Assembly: GCA_016714225.1 (NCBI GenBank)
Contig: JADJNS010000026.1
Location: 153,967-217,966 of the forward strand
Reading direction: 5' to 3'
Length of the DNA stretch: 64,000 bases
Source of the DNA: Archangiaceae bacterium
GTDB lineage: Bacteria > Myxococcota > Myxococcia > Myxococcales > Myxococcaceae
Part shown: positions 8,451-17,424 of the stretch, piece by piece
Layout of the letters: each line of letters begins with the position of its first letter
Position numbering within the stretch: position 1 is the first letter of the stretch
Program-made: the position numbers and the translations under genes
Notes under the pieces: generated by a model
Database searches by the model: none
What the model was told of the DNA's origin: nothing
Seen by the model: only the letters and a program-made list of their open reading frames with translations

Positions 8451-9866
8451 TCACGGCGAGCACCGCACCCGCGGCTCGACCCGCGTCGCCGCCGAGCTCA
8501 AGGTGAGGCCGGTCTTCGACACGCAGAAGATGGGCAAGCCCATCGCATCGACCGCCGACCTCGTTGCGGCCTCGCGCGTCCACTCGAGCGTCGGCCCCAG
8601 CTGAAACGTAGGCAGCCGCGCAGCCACGGCCGGGTCGAGGTCTCCACTCGCCACCAGCGCGTCGGTGACGTCGCGCGAAATCGGCCGCGCCCAGACGCTC
8701 AGGGTGACGCGGTCGGGCTCGGCCGAGAGCTCTCCCACGAGGGGAAAAGTCTTCACCCGGTGCGACTCGTAGAAGCGCGCGTCGCCCTTGTCGAAGGTGA
8801 CCGGAGCGGGCAGCGCGTTGCCCTCGAACGAAGCGGCCGCCCAGAAGTCGTGCACCTCGCCGCCGTCAGCATCGAAGATGCAGTCGCGCATCAGCCAGGC
8901 ATCGAGGTCTCCGCTCACCCGCTCGCTGCCCGCGTCGGCCGTGGCGCCCGAGCGGTACAGCACTCCGCCATCGAGGTACGCCACCACCTCGGCCCACACC
9001 CTGCGGTCTTGCGCCGCGCCGCTGGGGAACCCGTGACCTGCGGCGACGTTGTCGAGCAGCGCGTGCAGCCTCGGCCGCCCCAGCGTCACGCACAGCCCGG
9101 TCTGCAGGGTGTGGTCGAGCAGCTCCTGCACCCCCGCGCGCTCGGTGGCCAGATTGGGGAAGTCGGTGAGGGCGACGTCGACGCCGCGCATGGCGTGGCT
9201 GTGAGCGCGGCGCTCGGGGGCCCCTGCGGTGGTGGCGATGGGCTGCGTGCCGGCGCTCTGCGGCAGGTGGCACTGCCCGCAGGTGACGCCCCCGGGCGGG
9301 CGCGAGTACACCGAGGCCTGCCACTCGCTGAAGGTGCGCTCGATGTTCGCGCCGTGCTGGGTCTGCACGTCGTGGCACGCGCCGCAGAGCTTCGCCGACT
9401 CGAGCTGATCGCGGTCGTGCAGCGGCGAGTACGCGCTCTGGTGCGCGCTGTTGGGGTAGGCACCTTCGAACGCGCCGCGCATCGTCGGCTCGCTGGCCAG
9501 GCGCAGCGGGTTGTTGTGGGTGCCCAAGGCCGCGTCGACGGTGTGGCAGAAGAAGCAGGTCACGCCCTTGAGGGCCGGCTCGACCTCGCCCAGGTTGAGC
9601 CCGTCTACGGTCTTGCCTTCGCGCACCGCCATCGGGGCGTGGCAGTTCACGCAGAAACCGCCCAGCGCTCCGGCGGTCTCGCGCTGGCCCTTCTGGTTCA
9701 TGGCGATGAACACCGGGTCGGCCGCCGCGTAGGCATGCATGCTGCCCGCCCACTCGCCGTACTGCTGCGGGTGGCAGCCCTGGCAGGTGGCCGGGTCGAG
9801 CAGCTGGGCGCGCGTGGGCGGCGGGCTGCAGCCCACCAGGAGCATGGCGAAGAGCGTGGCGCGCAC
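8451..9866 (-). CDS. Pentahaem c-type cytochrome lipoprotein
   Basis: A 471-residue lipoprotein (lipobox LLVGCS, Cys13) with five CXXCH haem sites at about residues 28, 72, 104, 161 and 196 (CQGCH, CVNCH, CFFCH, CGACH, CGQCH), resembling the cytochrome c-554 group. The C-terminal half (after residue 230) has no haem site and may be a beta domain. It probably acts in periplasmic or cell-surface electron transfer. It is in line with two upstream same-strand genes (9882-10762), with only 15 bp before the nearest. Confidence 0.85.
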   Translation of the reverse strand: MRATLFAMLLVGCSPPPTRAQLLDPATCQGCHPQQYGEWAGSMHAYAAADPVFIAMNQKGQRETAGALGGFCVNCHAPMAVREGKTVDGLNLGEVEPALKGVTCFFCHTVDAALGTHNNPLRLASEPTMRGAFEGAYPNSAHQSAYSPLHDRDQLESAKLCGACHDVQTQHGANIERTFSEWQASVYSRPPGGVTCGQCHLPQSAGTQPIATTAGAPERRAHSHAMRGVDVALTDFPNLATERAGVQELLDHTLQTGLCVTLGRPRLHALLDNVAAGHGFPSGAAQDRRVWAEVVAYLDGGVLYRSGATADAGSERVSGDLDAWLMRDCIFDADGGEVHDFWAAASFEGNALPAPVTFDKGDARFYESHRVKTFPLVGELSAEPDRVTLSVWARPISRDVTDALVASGDLDPAVAARLPTFQLGPTLEWTREAATRSAVDAMGLPIFCVSKTGLTLSSAATRVEPRVRCSP

Positions 9867-9881
9867 GGCGTGCTTCTATAA

Positions 9882-10073
9882 CTACGGCGCGAAGCCGGGG
9901 GGTATCAGCTCGCACGGCAGCTGACCCGACGGCGGCCGAGGCGGCTCGCCGGGACGATCGGGGCAGGGCACCAGCCCTGCGTCGCCCGAGCCGCCTCCAG
10001 CGCCGCCGTCGAGCGGGCCCGGCGAAGGGCACGCGCACAGCAGCACGGCGCCGAGCACGAGCAGCCGGCGCAT
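9882..10073 (-). CDS. Small lipoprotein, 63 aa
   Basis: MRRLLVLGAVLLCACPS gives a lipoprotein signal, followed by a short Gly/Pro-rich chain ending SGQLPCELIPPGFAP. The ATG overlaps the stop of the YcnI-like gene (TGATG), so the two are translationally coupled. Function is unknown. The motif SGQLPC also occurs in the broken repeat protein at the right edge of the window, on the minus strand near 63600. Confidence 0.6.
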   Translation of the reverse strand: MRRLLVLGAVLLCACPSPGPLDGGAGGGSGDAGLVPCPDRPGEPPRPPSGQLPCELIPPGFAP

Positions 10074-10762
10074 CAGTACTTCACCCAGATGGTGTCGCCT
10101 GCGGCGAGGGCGGTGAGCGGGGTGACCCCCGCGGTGTGCGCGATCTGGTCGGCGGTGGTGGGGTTGCTCGAGTACGCCGCGTTGTCTCTCCAGACGATCT
10201 GCGCGTCACCCAGGTACCCGGCGAGGTCGGTCACCGCCACCGGCACGGCGAGCTTGTTCCAACCCGGCTTGTGGGCTGGCACCAGGCGCAGCGCAGGGGC
10301 CGGCTCGACGCCCGCGTCGGTGTCGGCGGCGGTGGTGCCCACCCACGCGACGGTCGCGGTGCCACCGTCGAGGTGCTTCACCACCTGGGTGGCCGGCAGG
10401 TACACGGTGGTGAACGGCGCGTTGGGAGTCTTGAGCCGCACCGTGAGCTTGTAGAAGCCGAAGTCGGTGGCGAGCAGGTCTTCGTCTTTCTTCTGCCAGC
10501 TCACGGCGGTGGTGAGGCCGGCGCCGTCGACCTCGATGGCCGGCCTGGCGAAGTCGCTGCGCATCGGTCGCACCGAGGTGACCCCGGTGGGTATCTGCAC
10601 GCGCACCGAAGAGGTGTCGGCGTTGTCGGTGCCGTGCCCCACGCTGAGCACGACCTCGTTGGTGGCGTTGGCCTGGGCCGGGCCCGAGGCGATCTCGATG
10701 TGGGCCTGGGCGACCGCGGCGAGCAGCAGCACGGCAGCGACGGCGAGTGAGCGTTCTCTCAT
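10073..10762 (-). CDS. YcnI-like (DUF1775) periplasmic protein
   Basis: A 229-residue exported protein. The signal peptide ends AVAQA, so the mature chain would begin HIEIAS, and an N-terminal histidine is the known copper ligand of YcnI proteins. The family pattern continues with NEVVLSVGHGTDN, SVRVQIPTGVTSVRPM and a late beta-sandwich. DUF1775 proteins are linked to copper handling. It starts an operon with the small lipoprotein and the pentahaem cytochrome, divergent from the monohaem gene at 10871. Confidence 0.8.
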   Translation of the reverse strand: MRERSLAVAAVLLLAAVAQAHIEIASGPAQANATNEVVLSVGHGTDNADTSSVRVQIPTGVTSVRPMRSDFARPAIEVDGAGLTTAVSWQKKDEDLLATDFGFYKLTVRLKTPNAPFTTVYLPATQVVKHLDGGTATVAWVGTTAADTDAGVEPAPALRLVPAHKPGWNKLAVPVAVTDLAGYLGDAQIVWRDNAAYSSNPTTADQIAHTAGVTPLTALAAGDTIWVKY

Positions 10763-10870
10763 GGGACGAGGCAGCTAACACTCTGGGGAGCGCGTGCGAG
10801 CCCTACGGGCTGCGGCATGTTGTCGCGGCGCGCGGTGGCGCGGCGGGCAGGGTGTTAAGAGCTGTTTCCC

Positions 10871-11227
10871 ATGTCGCGGTTCACGCCGTTGCTGCTGGTG
10901 GTGGCCTGCGCGGGGCAGCCGACCCTGCCGCCGGTCGACGGGGGCATGCTCGAGTGCACCGTCACCGCGCCGACGAGCTGCACCCAGGCGGGCCTGCGCT
11001 ACGCCGATGTGAAGCCGATCTTCGAGGCGCAGTGCACCACCTGCCACGCCGGGAACCCAGGCGGGTCCTGGCCGCTCACCGACTACCAGTCGATCGCCGA
11101 CTGGAAAGACGACGTTCGCGGCGACCTGCTCAACTGCTCGATGCCGCCCTATGACGGCGGAGTGCCGATGCCCACCGCGCAGCGGCAGACCCTGCTGGAG
11201 TGGATCCGCTGCGACATGCCGCAGTGA
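10871..11227 (+). CDS. Monohaem c-type cytochrome lipoprotein
   Basis: A 118-residue protein with a lipoprotein signal (lipobox LVVACAG) and one haem site, CTTCH, in the setting VKPIFEAQCTTCHAG, typical of small c-type cytochromes that open with such a motif. Methionines near the C-terminus (CSMPPYDGGVPMP, CDMPQ) could be the distal haem ligand. It is divergent from the YcnI/pentahaem operon, so both may serve the same electron-transfer function. The following 186 bases to 11413 hold no recognisable feature. Confidence 0.75.
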   Translation: MSRFTPLLLVVACAGQPTLPPVDGGMLECTVTAPTSCTQAGLRYADVKPIFEAQCTTCHAGNPGGSWPLTDYQSIADWKDDVRGDLLNCSMPPYDGGVPMPTAQRQTLLEWIRCDMPQ

Positions 11228-11413
11228 GCGGCGCTCGGGCCTGCTGCTACGACAGCCCGGGAGCCCGTTCGGTGCTGCGCGGCCGCCCCATCTCCGCAGG
11301 CGGCGTTTCGCTCGCTGCGGCGCACCGACGCGTGCGACCTGGGTCGCGCGCCTTGCGGGCGGGGCGCCTTTGGCCGCGGATCACGGCACGGACTTCAGGG
11401 TTGTCGTACTAGC

Positions 11414-13345
11414 TTGACGCGCGGCGTGCAGCGCACCTTCGGCCGTTACATTCTCGAGCGGACCATCGCGGTGGGCGGCATGGGCGAGGTCTTCTACGCC
11501 CGGCAGACCGGCCCCGACGGCTTCGACCGGGCGTGCGTGGTGAAGACCATGCACCCGAACCTCGCCACCGACCCCGAGCTGGTCGAGATGTTTCTCGAGG
11601 AGGCCCGGCTCACCGCGCGGCTCAGCCACGCCCACGTCGCCCAGGTCTACGACTTCGGGAAGATCGACGCCGGCTACTATCTCGCCATGGAGCTGGTCGA
11701 CGGGCCCTCGCTGCACGCGGTGGCCAAGTCGTACGCCACGCGCCTCAAGAAGCTGCCGCTGGCGCCGGTGCTGCGCATGGTCAGCCAGGCGGCCCAGGCG
11801 CTCGACTACGTGCACCGGTTGAAGGGGCCAGACGGGGCGCCGCTGGGCCTGGTGCACCGCGACATCAGCCCGGGCAACCTGCTGCTCTCGCGTGACGGGT
11901 TGGTGAAGCTGATCGACTTCGGCATCGCCAGGGCGCGCACCACCCAGCGGCAGACCCGCCTGGGCCAGATACGCGGCAAGCTCGCGTACATGTCGCCCGA
12001 GCAGCTGCTCGGGGTGCCGCTCGACGGGCGCACCGACATCTTCTCGCTGGGGCTGGTGCTGTTCGAGCTGCTCTCGGGGCGCCGCGCCAACCCGGGGCGC
12101 AACGAAGTGGAGATCTTGAGCTCGGTGAAGACCGCCTCGCTCGCGCCGATTCGCACCCTGCGCGACGACTGCCCCGAGGCGCTGGCCCGGGTGCTCGAGC
12201 GCGCCACCGCGCGAGATCGCGAGAAGCGCTTCGCCCGCGCCGCCGACTTCAGCCAGGCCCTCGAGCAGGTGATCGTCGATTCGGGCACCGCCGTCGGGCC
12301 ACCGCAGCTCTCGGCGCTCGCCGACGAGGTCGGCGCCGAGCTGGCGCAGCGGCTCTCGGCCGAGACCCGCCCCCGCATGCGGGGCAACGCCACCGTAGCG
12401 GCGCCCGTCACCGCCGACGTGCCGCCGACCGGAGCGGTGGGGCTCACGCCGACACCTCTGCCGGCGACGGCCGCGCCGCCGTCGGTGCACGTCACGCTCA
12501 GCACCAGCACCGCCAAGGTGGGCCGGCCGCGCCGGGCGTGGGTGGCCGTCGGCGCGGTGCTGTGCGCGGTGTTGGGCGGCAGCGCCGGCGTGCTGTGGGG
12601 CTCGCTGGGCCGAGACAAGCCGCGCGCCCGCGCCGCGCCGCCGACTGCGGTGGCGGTGGCCCGGCCCGAGCCCGCGGTCGAGGTCGAGCCGCAGCCCGAG
12701 CCGCAGCCGGGAGCCGAGCACGCCGAGGCAGAGCCCGAGCGCCCTGGGCCGTCTGCCGAGCCTGACGCGCCGCACCCGCAGCCCACCCACCGCCCCGCGC
12801 GCACCCGCTGGCAGAAGGGCGAGAAGTTCGAGGCGCCGCCGGCCGAGAAGGTGACCGCCGCCCTGCCGCCCGCTGGCCCGCCCGCCGAGGCGGCGAGCGC
12901 TTCGACCGGTGCGGTGCAGGTGGTGAGCGAGCCCCCGACCGAGGTGATGGTCGACGGCAAGGCGGCGGGAGTCACCCCCACCACGCTGCAGCTGCCCCGC
13001 GGCACCCATCGCATCGAGCTGCGCGAGCCGCGGCTGCACCTCTGGTGGGGCCGGGAGATCGACGTCGACCCGGCGGCACCGGCGCGGGTGCAGTGGAAGC
13101 CCTCGCACGGCACGATGGACGTGCGACCCGTGCCGCCTCACGTCGAGCTGCAGATCTCGGTCGACGGCACGGCGGTGGGCGCCACGCCGATCTCCGAGTT
13201 CAGCGTCTGGGAGGGCGTGCGCCGGGTGGTGGCGCGCAACGCCGCCACCGGCTGGTCGGCCGAGCGCAACGTCGAGGTCCCGCCCAACGGCAAGGTGCGC
13301 ATCAAGGTCAACGACGGCGTCGGCATGGAGGTGGTCGCCCGGTGA
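11414..13345 (+). CDS. Membrane Ser/Thr protein kinase with PEGA domains
   Basis: A 643-residue kinase. The N-terminal catalytic domain (about 10-285) has GGMGEV (21-26), VVK (Lys44), HRDISPGNLL (His148) and DFG (168-170), so all key residues are present. A Pro/Ala linker leads to one membrane helix (about 374-396), a charged Pro/Glu-rich stretch, and two PEGA repeats (about 496-565 and 565-640), which in this family bind surface components. Signalling across the inner membrane is likely. The TTG at 11414 gives MTRGVQRTFGRY; a GTG four codons later is an alternative. No partner gene is adjacent. Confidence 0.88.
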   Translation: MTRGVQRTFGRYILERTIAVGGMGEVFYARQTGPDGFDRACVVKTMHPNLATDPELVEMFLEEARLTARLSHAHVAQVYDFGKIDAGYYLAMELVDGPSLHAVAKSYATRLKKLPLAPVLRMVSQAAQALDYVHRLKGPDGAPLGLVHRDISPGNLLLSRDGLVKLIDFGIARARTTQRQTRLGQIRGKLAYMSPEQLLGVPLDGRTDIFSLGLVLFELLSGRRANPGRNEVEILSSVKTASLAPIRTLRDDCPEALARVLERATARDREKRFARAADFSQALEQVIVDSGTAVGPPQLSALADEVGAELAQRLSAETRPRMRGNATVAAPVTADVPPTGAVGLTPTPLPATAAPPSVHVTLSTSTAKVGRPRRAWVAVGAVLCAVLGGSAGVLWGSLGRDKPRARAAPPTAVAVARPEPAVEVEPQPEPQPGAEHAEAEPERPGPSAEPDAPHPQPTHRPARTRWQKGEKFEAPPAEKVTAALPPAGPPAEAASASTGAVQVVSEPPTEVMVDGKAAGVTPTTLQLPRGTHRIELREPRLHLWWGREIDVDPAAPARVQWKPSHGTMDVRPVPPHVELQISVDGTAVGATPISEFSVWEGVRRVVARNAATGWSAERNVEVPPNGKVRIKVNDGVGMEVVAR

Positions 13346-13349
13346 GCCG

Positions 13350-13498
13350 GTCACCCTGAGCGAAGCCGCGAAGCGGCGAAGTCGAATGGGTGCCGTCCAG
13401 CTGGAACGCACGCACGCCGCGAACTCCATGCTTCAAGCAGCACAGCGTTTGCCCCAATACGATGGAGTATGTGCTGCTCAGCCTTCGGCGAGCGACGG
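13350..13498 (+). repeat. REP-like interspersed repeat, copy 1
   Basis: An imperfect 149-base unit starting gtcaccctgagcgaag and ending cggcgagcgacg. A second copy lies at 13539-13668. It contains an internal inverted repeat (AGCAGCACA 13436-13444, TGTGCTGCT 13470-13478). It fills the kinase-to-13693 gap and codes for nothing convincing. The start resembles the short CCTGAGC...TCGAA-type palindromic sequences scattered in many high-GC genomes. Confidence 0.6.
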
Positions 13499-13538
13499 CA
13501 TGGTTCGACGAGCTCACCATGCGCGGCTTCGAAAAGCT

Positions 13539-13668
13539 GTCACCCTGAGCGAAGTCGAAGGGTGCCGTCGCAGCTGGAACGCGAGGCAACGCGTACTCCA
13601 TGCTCCAAGCAGATAGCGTGCGCTCATCGACGATGGAGCATCTGCGCTCGAGCCTCCGGCGGGCGACG
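13539..13668 (+). repeat. REP-like interspersed repeat, copy 2
   Basis: Second copy of the unit at 13350. It shares the opening gtcaccctgagcgaagtcgaa, GGTGCCGTC, CAGCTGGAACGC, CTCCATGCT and the closing GCGACG, but the hairpin arms differ: here GCAGAT (13609-13614) pairs with ATCTGC (13640-13645). Another short related sequence, cttcggcaggctcag, follows at 13681-13695, overlapping the end of the next gene. Confidence 0.6.
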
Positions 13669-13692
13669 TGAGGGATCGATGCTTCGGCAGGC

Positions 13693-14316
13693 TCAGTCCA
13701 TCACGATGAAGGTGATGAGCGCGGCCAGCGCCGCCGCGCCGGCCACCGCGAAGGCCACGTAGGCCACCGTCGACTGGGTGCCGGCGCGGTTGCGCAGCTG
13801 CGTGGCGTCGGGCTCCATCAGGGTGCGCGCGGTGGCCAGCATCGAGTTGGCGCTGACCGCGAAGCCCAGGCCCACTCCGCCGGCGACCAGGGCTCCGCCC
13901 AGCGAGAGAATCGGCACCAGGGGGAAGGGTGCCTCGTTGGGGTTTGCGGTGAGCGAGGGGCGGCGGGGGGCATCGGCGCGCGCCTGCGCCGCCTCTTTCC
14001 TCGCCTCGTCGAACAGCACCTTCACCCGCGGCGACACCGGCAGCGGCAGCTCGCCGCGCGGCTCGAGCTCGAGCGCCCGCCTCCACGAGGCCTTGGCGGC
14101 GGTGGGGTCGGGCACGTTGGCGAACACGACGCCCTGGTGCAGCCACACCCGGGTGCGCTGCGCGTCGCTCTTGGCCAGCTGCTCGGCGATCGAGAGCTCG
14201 CGCAGCGACGCGTCCCACTCGGCGTCGTTGTAGAGCGCGACCGCCTTGGTCATCGCGCCGTCGTAGGTGCTGCTCGCGCCCGTCACCATCAAGCCTGCCA
14301 GCGCCAACCAGAGCAT
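13693..14316 (-). CDS. TPR-like exported protein with C-terminal membrane helices
   Basis: A 207-residue protein with a signal-like N-terminus (MLWLALAGLMVTGASS), a helical tetratricopeptide-like region (KAVALYNDAEWDASLREL, WLHQGVVFANVPDPTAAK, SWRRALELEP) and two hydrophobic segments near the end (about 135-155 and 180-205). This layout is common in myxobacterial PEGA/TPR scaffold proteins. A GTG ten codons upstream (14346) is an alternative start. It is divergent from the MFS gene; function is unknown. Confidence 0.6.
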   Translation of the reverse strand: MLWLALAGLMVTGASSTYDGAMTKAVALYNDAEWDASLRELSIAEQLAKSDAQRTRVWLHQGVVFANVPDPTAAKASWRRALELEPRGELPLPVSPRVKVLFDEARKEAAQARADAPRRPSLTANPNEAPFPLVPILSLGGALVAGGVGLGFAVSANSMLATARTLMEPDATQLRNRAGTQSTVAYVAFAVAGAAALAALITFIVMD

Positions 14317-14369
14317 CGGGCGCGGCACTGTAGCCGCAAACCACACCCTGCTAAGCGCTTCAGACAGCC

Positions 14370-15650
14370 GTGACCGACCCTGCAGAGAAGTTCACCGCCC
14401 GCCAGCTGGGCATCGTCGGCCTCATCGCCGCGGTGCAGTTCGTCAACATTCTCGACTTCGTGATGGTGATGCCGCTGGGGCCCGACTTCGCCAAGAGCCT
14501 GCTCTTCTCGGAGGCCAGCATCGGCTACGTCGGCGGCAGCTACACCGCCGCGGCCTGCCTGTCGGGCCTGCTGGGCTCGATGTTCCTCGACCGCTTCGAC
14601 CGCCGTCGCGCCCTGTTTTGCGCCATGGTGGGGCTGGTGACCGCCACCGCGCTGGGCGGGTTCGCTCGGGGCTTCGGCTCGCTCATCGCCGCGCGGCTGC
14701 TGGCGGGCTCGTTCGGCGGCCCCGCCACCGCGCTCTCGATCGCCATCATCAGCGACGCGGTGCCGGCTTCGCTGCGCGGCCGGGCGCTGGGCATGGTGAT
14801 GGGCGCGTTCTCGATCGCCTCGGTGCTGGGCGTGCCGATGGGGCTGTGGGCCGCCGAGCAGTACGACTGGCGCGCGCCGTTCTTCGCGGTGGCGGCGATG
14901 GGGCTCGTGGTCACCGTCGCCGCGGTGGCGGCGCTGCCGGCGATGCGCGGGCACCTCGAGCGCAAGGTCGCCCACCCGGTCTCGACCGCCGAGCTGCTGA
15001 GCCGCCCGCTGGTCTGGGTGACCTACGCGATGGTGGCCTCGACCATGATGGCGGGGTTCCTGCTCATTCCCAACATCTCGGGGTACCTGCAGCTCAACCT
15101 CGACGTGAAGCGCGAGACCTTGAAGTACCTCTACCTGTGTGGCGGAGTGGCCAGCTTCTTCGCCATGCAGCTCGCCGGCTGGCTGGTCGACCGCTTCGGC
15201 TCGTTTCGCACCAACCTGGTGGGCACCGGGGTGGTGGCCGCCACCATCGCGGCCGGCTTCTGGGCGGTGCCTCCGCTGATACCGCCGGTGGTGCTGTTCG
15301 TGGCGTTCATGACCGGCATGGCGCTGCGCAACATCTCGTACCAGACGCTCAACACCCGGGTGCCCGAGCCCGAGGTGCGGGCGCGCTTTCAGAGCCTGAG
15401 CTCGGCGGTGCAGCACGGCGCGTCGGCGCTGGCGGCGATGGTCTCGGCGCAGCTGCTCACCCGCGTCCCGCGGCCCGCTGAGCTGCCGGGGCATACCGGG
15501 TTCGTGCTGCTGGGCATGCAGCACGTGGCCATGCTCTCGCTCACCTTCACGTTCTTGATTCCCGTGCTGCTGCGCTGGGTCGAGCTGCGCGTCAACGCCC
15601 GGGGCGCGGGCCGACCGGAGTCGTTGATCCCCAAAGCCGCCGTGCGCTAA
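14370..15650 (+). CDS. MFS transporter (DHA-type)
   Basis: A 426-residue protein with about twelve hydrophobic helices. The loop after the second helix reads LDRFDRRRA, the major-facilitator signature, and ARGFGSLIAARLLAG matches the fourth helix of drug/H+ antiporters. It would export or import small molecules by proton exchange; the substrate cannot be predicted. The GTG start at 14370 is 54 bp from the divergent neighbour. The next gene starts 9 bp downstream, so they may be co-transcribed. Confidence 0.85.
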   Translation: MTDPAEKFTARQLGIVGLIAAVQFVNILDFVMVMPLGPDFAKSLLFSEASIGYVGGSYTAAACLSGLLGSMFLDRFDRRRALFCAMVGLVTATALGGFARGFGSLIAARLLAGSFGGPATALSIAIISDAVPASLRGRALGMVMGAFSIASVLGVPMGLWAAEQYDWRAPFFAVAAMGLVVTVAAVAALPAMRGHLERKVAHPVSTAELLSRPLVWVTYAMVASTMMAGFLLIPNISGYLQLNLDVKRETLKYLYLCGGVASFFAMQLAGWLVDRFGSFRTNLVGTGVVAATIAAGFWAVPPLIPPVVLFVAFMTGMALRNISYQTLNTRVPEPEVRARFQSLSSAVQHGASALAAMVSAQLLTRVPRPAELPGHTGFVLLGMQHVAMLSLTFTFLIPVLLRWVELRVNARGAGRPESLIPKAAVR

Positions 15651-15659
15651 TCGACGGGC

Positions 15660-16751
15660 ATGAACTCGCGCCGTCTGCTGCTCGCCGCTTCGCTCGCGCT
15701 CTCGCCCACGCTGGCCTTCGCCCAGGAAGACGAGGTGGCTCCCGAGGTGGTGGGCCCCAAGTCGGCCGCCGAGCCCGGCAAGGCCGACGTGCGCTCCGAC
15801 CGCAAGGCCATCACTCCCGAGGCGCGCAAGGCCGCCCTCGAGGCCGAAGAGAAGCGCCAGAAGGCCGAGGCCGAAGCGAAGGCCAAGGCCGAGGCCGACG
15901 AGAAGGTGCGGCTGGCCGCCGAGAAAGAGGCCCAAGAGAAGCAAGACGCCGCGACCAAGAAGAAGCGCGAAGAAGAGGCGACCGCCAAGGCCAAGGCCGA
16001 CGCCGACGCGAAGGCGAAGATCGAGGCCGACACCAAGCGGCTCAAAGACGAGCAGGACACCAAGGACAAGGCGAAGCGAGACGCCGAAGAGAAGAAGCGC
16101 CTCGCCGCGGAAGAGAAGGCCCGGAAGGAAGAAGAGAAGAAGCTCGCCGCCGAGCGCAAGAAGATGGAGGCGGAAGAGAAGAAGCGCCTCGCCGCCGAAG
16201 AGAAGGCCCGCAAGGAAGAAGAGAAGAAGTGGTCGGCCGACCTGAAGGTGATCGCCGACCTCGAGAAGCAGAAGGGCAAGGAAGAGGAGCTCAAGAAGAA
16301 GAAGGAAGAGCTCGAGGTGAAGAAGAAGGCCGCCGCCGATGCGCTGTCGAAGGCCGAGCTCGACCGCAAGGCGCGCGAAGACGAGCGCAAGGCCAAAGAA
16401 GACGCCCGCCTCAAGGCCGCTGCCGACGCCGCGCGCGCCCAGGTGGTGGCCGAGCAGGAAAAGGCGGCCAAGGCGGAAGAAGAGAAGCGCCGCAAGGCGG
16501 AAGAGGCCGAGGTGAAGAAGCGCCTCGCCGAAGAAGAGAAGAAGCGCAAAGAAGAAGAGCGCAAGATGACGCCCGAGCAGAAGAAGGCGCGCGCCGAGGC
16601 CGAGAAGGCGAAGAAAGAAGAAGAAGCCCGCCTCGCTGAAGAGCAGAAGAAGAAAGACGAAGAGGCGAAGAAGAAGCTCGAGGCCGAGGGGCCCAAGCGC
16701 AAGCCGGCCCGGCCGGGCGCGGCGACGCCTGCCCCGACCGCGGCGCAGTAG
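15660..16751 (+). CDS. Exported Lys/Glu/Ala-rich coiled-coil protein
   Basis: A 363-residue protein. The signal peptide (MNSRRLLLAASLALSPTLAFA) is followed almost entirely by charged heptads of the KAEAEEKARKEEEKK type, from about residue 45 to 350, giving a long single coiled coil like the TolA stalk but without TolA end domains. It is probably a periplasmic spacer or scaffold. The composition makes family assignment impossible. Long open frames on the opposite strand come from the codon bias. Confidence 0.65.
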   Translation: MNSRRLLLAASLALSPTLAFAQEDEVAPEVVGPKSAAEPGKADVRSDRKAITPEARKAALEAEEKRQKAEAEAKAKAEADEKVRLAAEKEAQEKQDAATKKKREEEATAKAKADADAKAKIEADTKRLKDEQDTKDKAKRDAEEKKRLAAEEKARKEEEKKLAAERKKMEAEEKKRLAAEEKARKEEEKKWSADLKVIADLEKQKGKEEELKKKKEELEVKKKAAADALSKAELDRKAREDERKAKEDARLKAAADAARAQVVAEQEKAAKAEEEKRRKAEEAEVKKRLAEEEKKRKEEERKMTPEQKKARAEAEKAKKEEEARLAEEQKKKDEEAKKKLEAEGPKRKPARPGAATPAPTAAQ

Positions 16752-16775
16752 GCAAAGCATCGACAGCCGGGCACG

Positions 16776-16847
16776 GGCACCGGCACGCTCACACGTTCAC
16801 GTGCGGCGTACGTTTACGTTTCACGTGGGCGTGCCCGTGCCGGTGCC
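16776..16847. repeat. Intergenic inverted repeat
   Basis: GGCACCGGCACG (16776-16787) is the exact reverse complement of CGTGCCGGTGCC (16836-16847), with further GGGCAC/GTGCCC units around each arm. The loop contains ACGTTTACGTTT. It lies in the 195-base gap before tatB and could end the coiled-coil gene transcript. The GGGCAC-type units resemble short variable repeats. Confidence 0.45.
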
Positions 16848-16946
16848 AGAAGAAAAGCGGTCACGAGCGTGAGGGGACCTCAAAGCCGGCGGCCCGCCCA
16901 GCATGAGCGTTCTATTCGCGCGGGCTTCGAGGTAGCGTCCTCACGC

Positions 16947-17420
16947 GTGTTCAACATCGGCACCGGTGAGATGATCATGATCGCCGTGGTGGCGCTGCTC
17001 GTGCTCGGGCCGCAGCGCCTGCCCGAGCTGGCGCGCGGCATCGGCAAGTTCATGCGCGAGTTTCGCCGGCAGACCGACGACGTGCGCAACGTGGTCGAGC
17101 GCGAGTTCTACCGAATGGATCAAGAAGTGATGAACACTCCGCAGGTGCATGCCGCGCCCGACGCGGTGCCGCAGGGCGAGCACGGGCAGCTCCACGACGG
17201 CGCGCATCACCCGGTGGCCGACGGCCCGCCTCCCGAGCACCCGGTGCCCTCAGAGCCGCAGCAGGCCGAGCTGCAGCTGCAGGCTCCGGTCGCCGCAGGT
17301 TCGCCCGCTGCGCTCGACGAGTCCGAGCCGGGGCACCCCGACTACCACCGCGAAGAGAAGCCCGCCGAAGACCCGCCGCCCGCGGGCGGCGAGACGCCTG
17401 AAGCCCAGAAGGTCGGCTAG
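16947..17420 (+). CDS. tatB: Sec-independent protein translocase TatB-type subunit
   Basis: A 157-residue protein with the TatA/B pattern: a short N-terminus (VFNIGTGEMIMI), one membrane helix, the hinge LGPQRLPELARGIG and an amphipathic helix (KFMREFRRQTDDVRNVVERE). GTGEM with Glu in place of the TatA Gln/Pro region, and the long Pro/Glu-rich tail, favour TatB. The GTG at 16947 is chosen because residues before it do not fit the family. It is 4 bp from tatC, and both serve export of folded proteins such as the multicopper oxidase at 60856. Confidence 0.85.
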   Translation: MFNIGTGEMIMIAVVALLVLGPQRLPELARGIGKFMREFRRQTDDVRNVVEREFYRMDQEVMNTPQVHAAPDAVPQGEHGQLHDGAHHPVADGPPPEHPVPSEPQQAELQLQAPVAAGSPAALDESEPGHPDYHREEKPAEDPPPAGGETPEAQKVG

Positions 17421-17424
17421 CGCG

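Noticed and set aside
11381..13429. 682-codon minus-strand frame
   Set aside because: Antisense to the PEGA-domain kinase, which has all catalytic motifs.
14289..16760. Open frame of 823 codons on the minus strand
   Set aside because: Antisense to the MFS and coiled-coil genes; Leu/Phe-rich runs are the mirror image of Lys/Glu codons.
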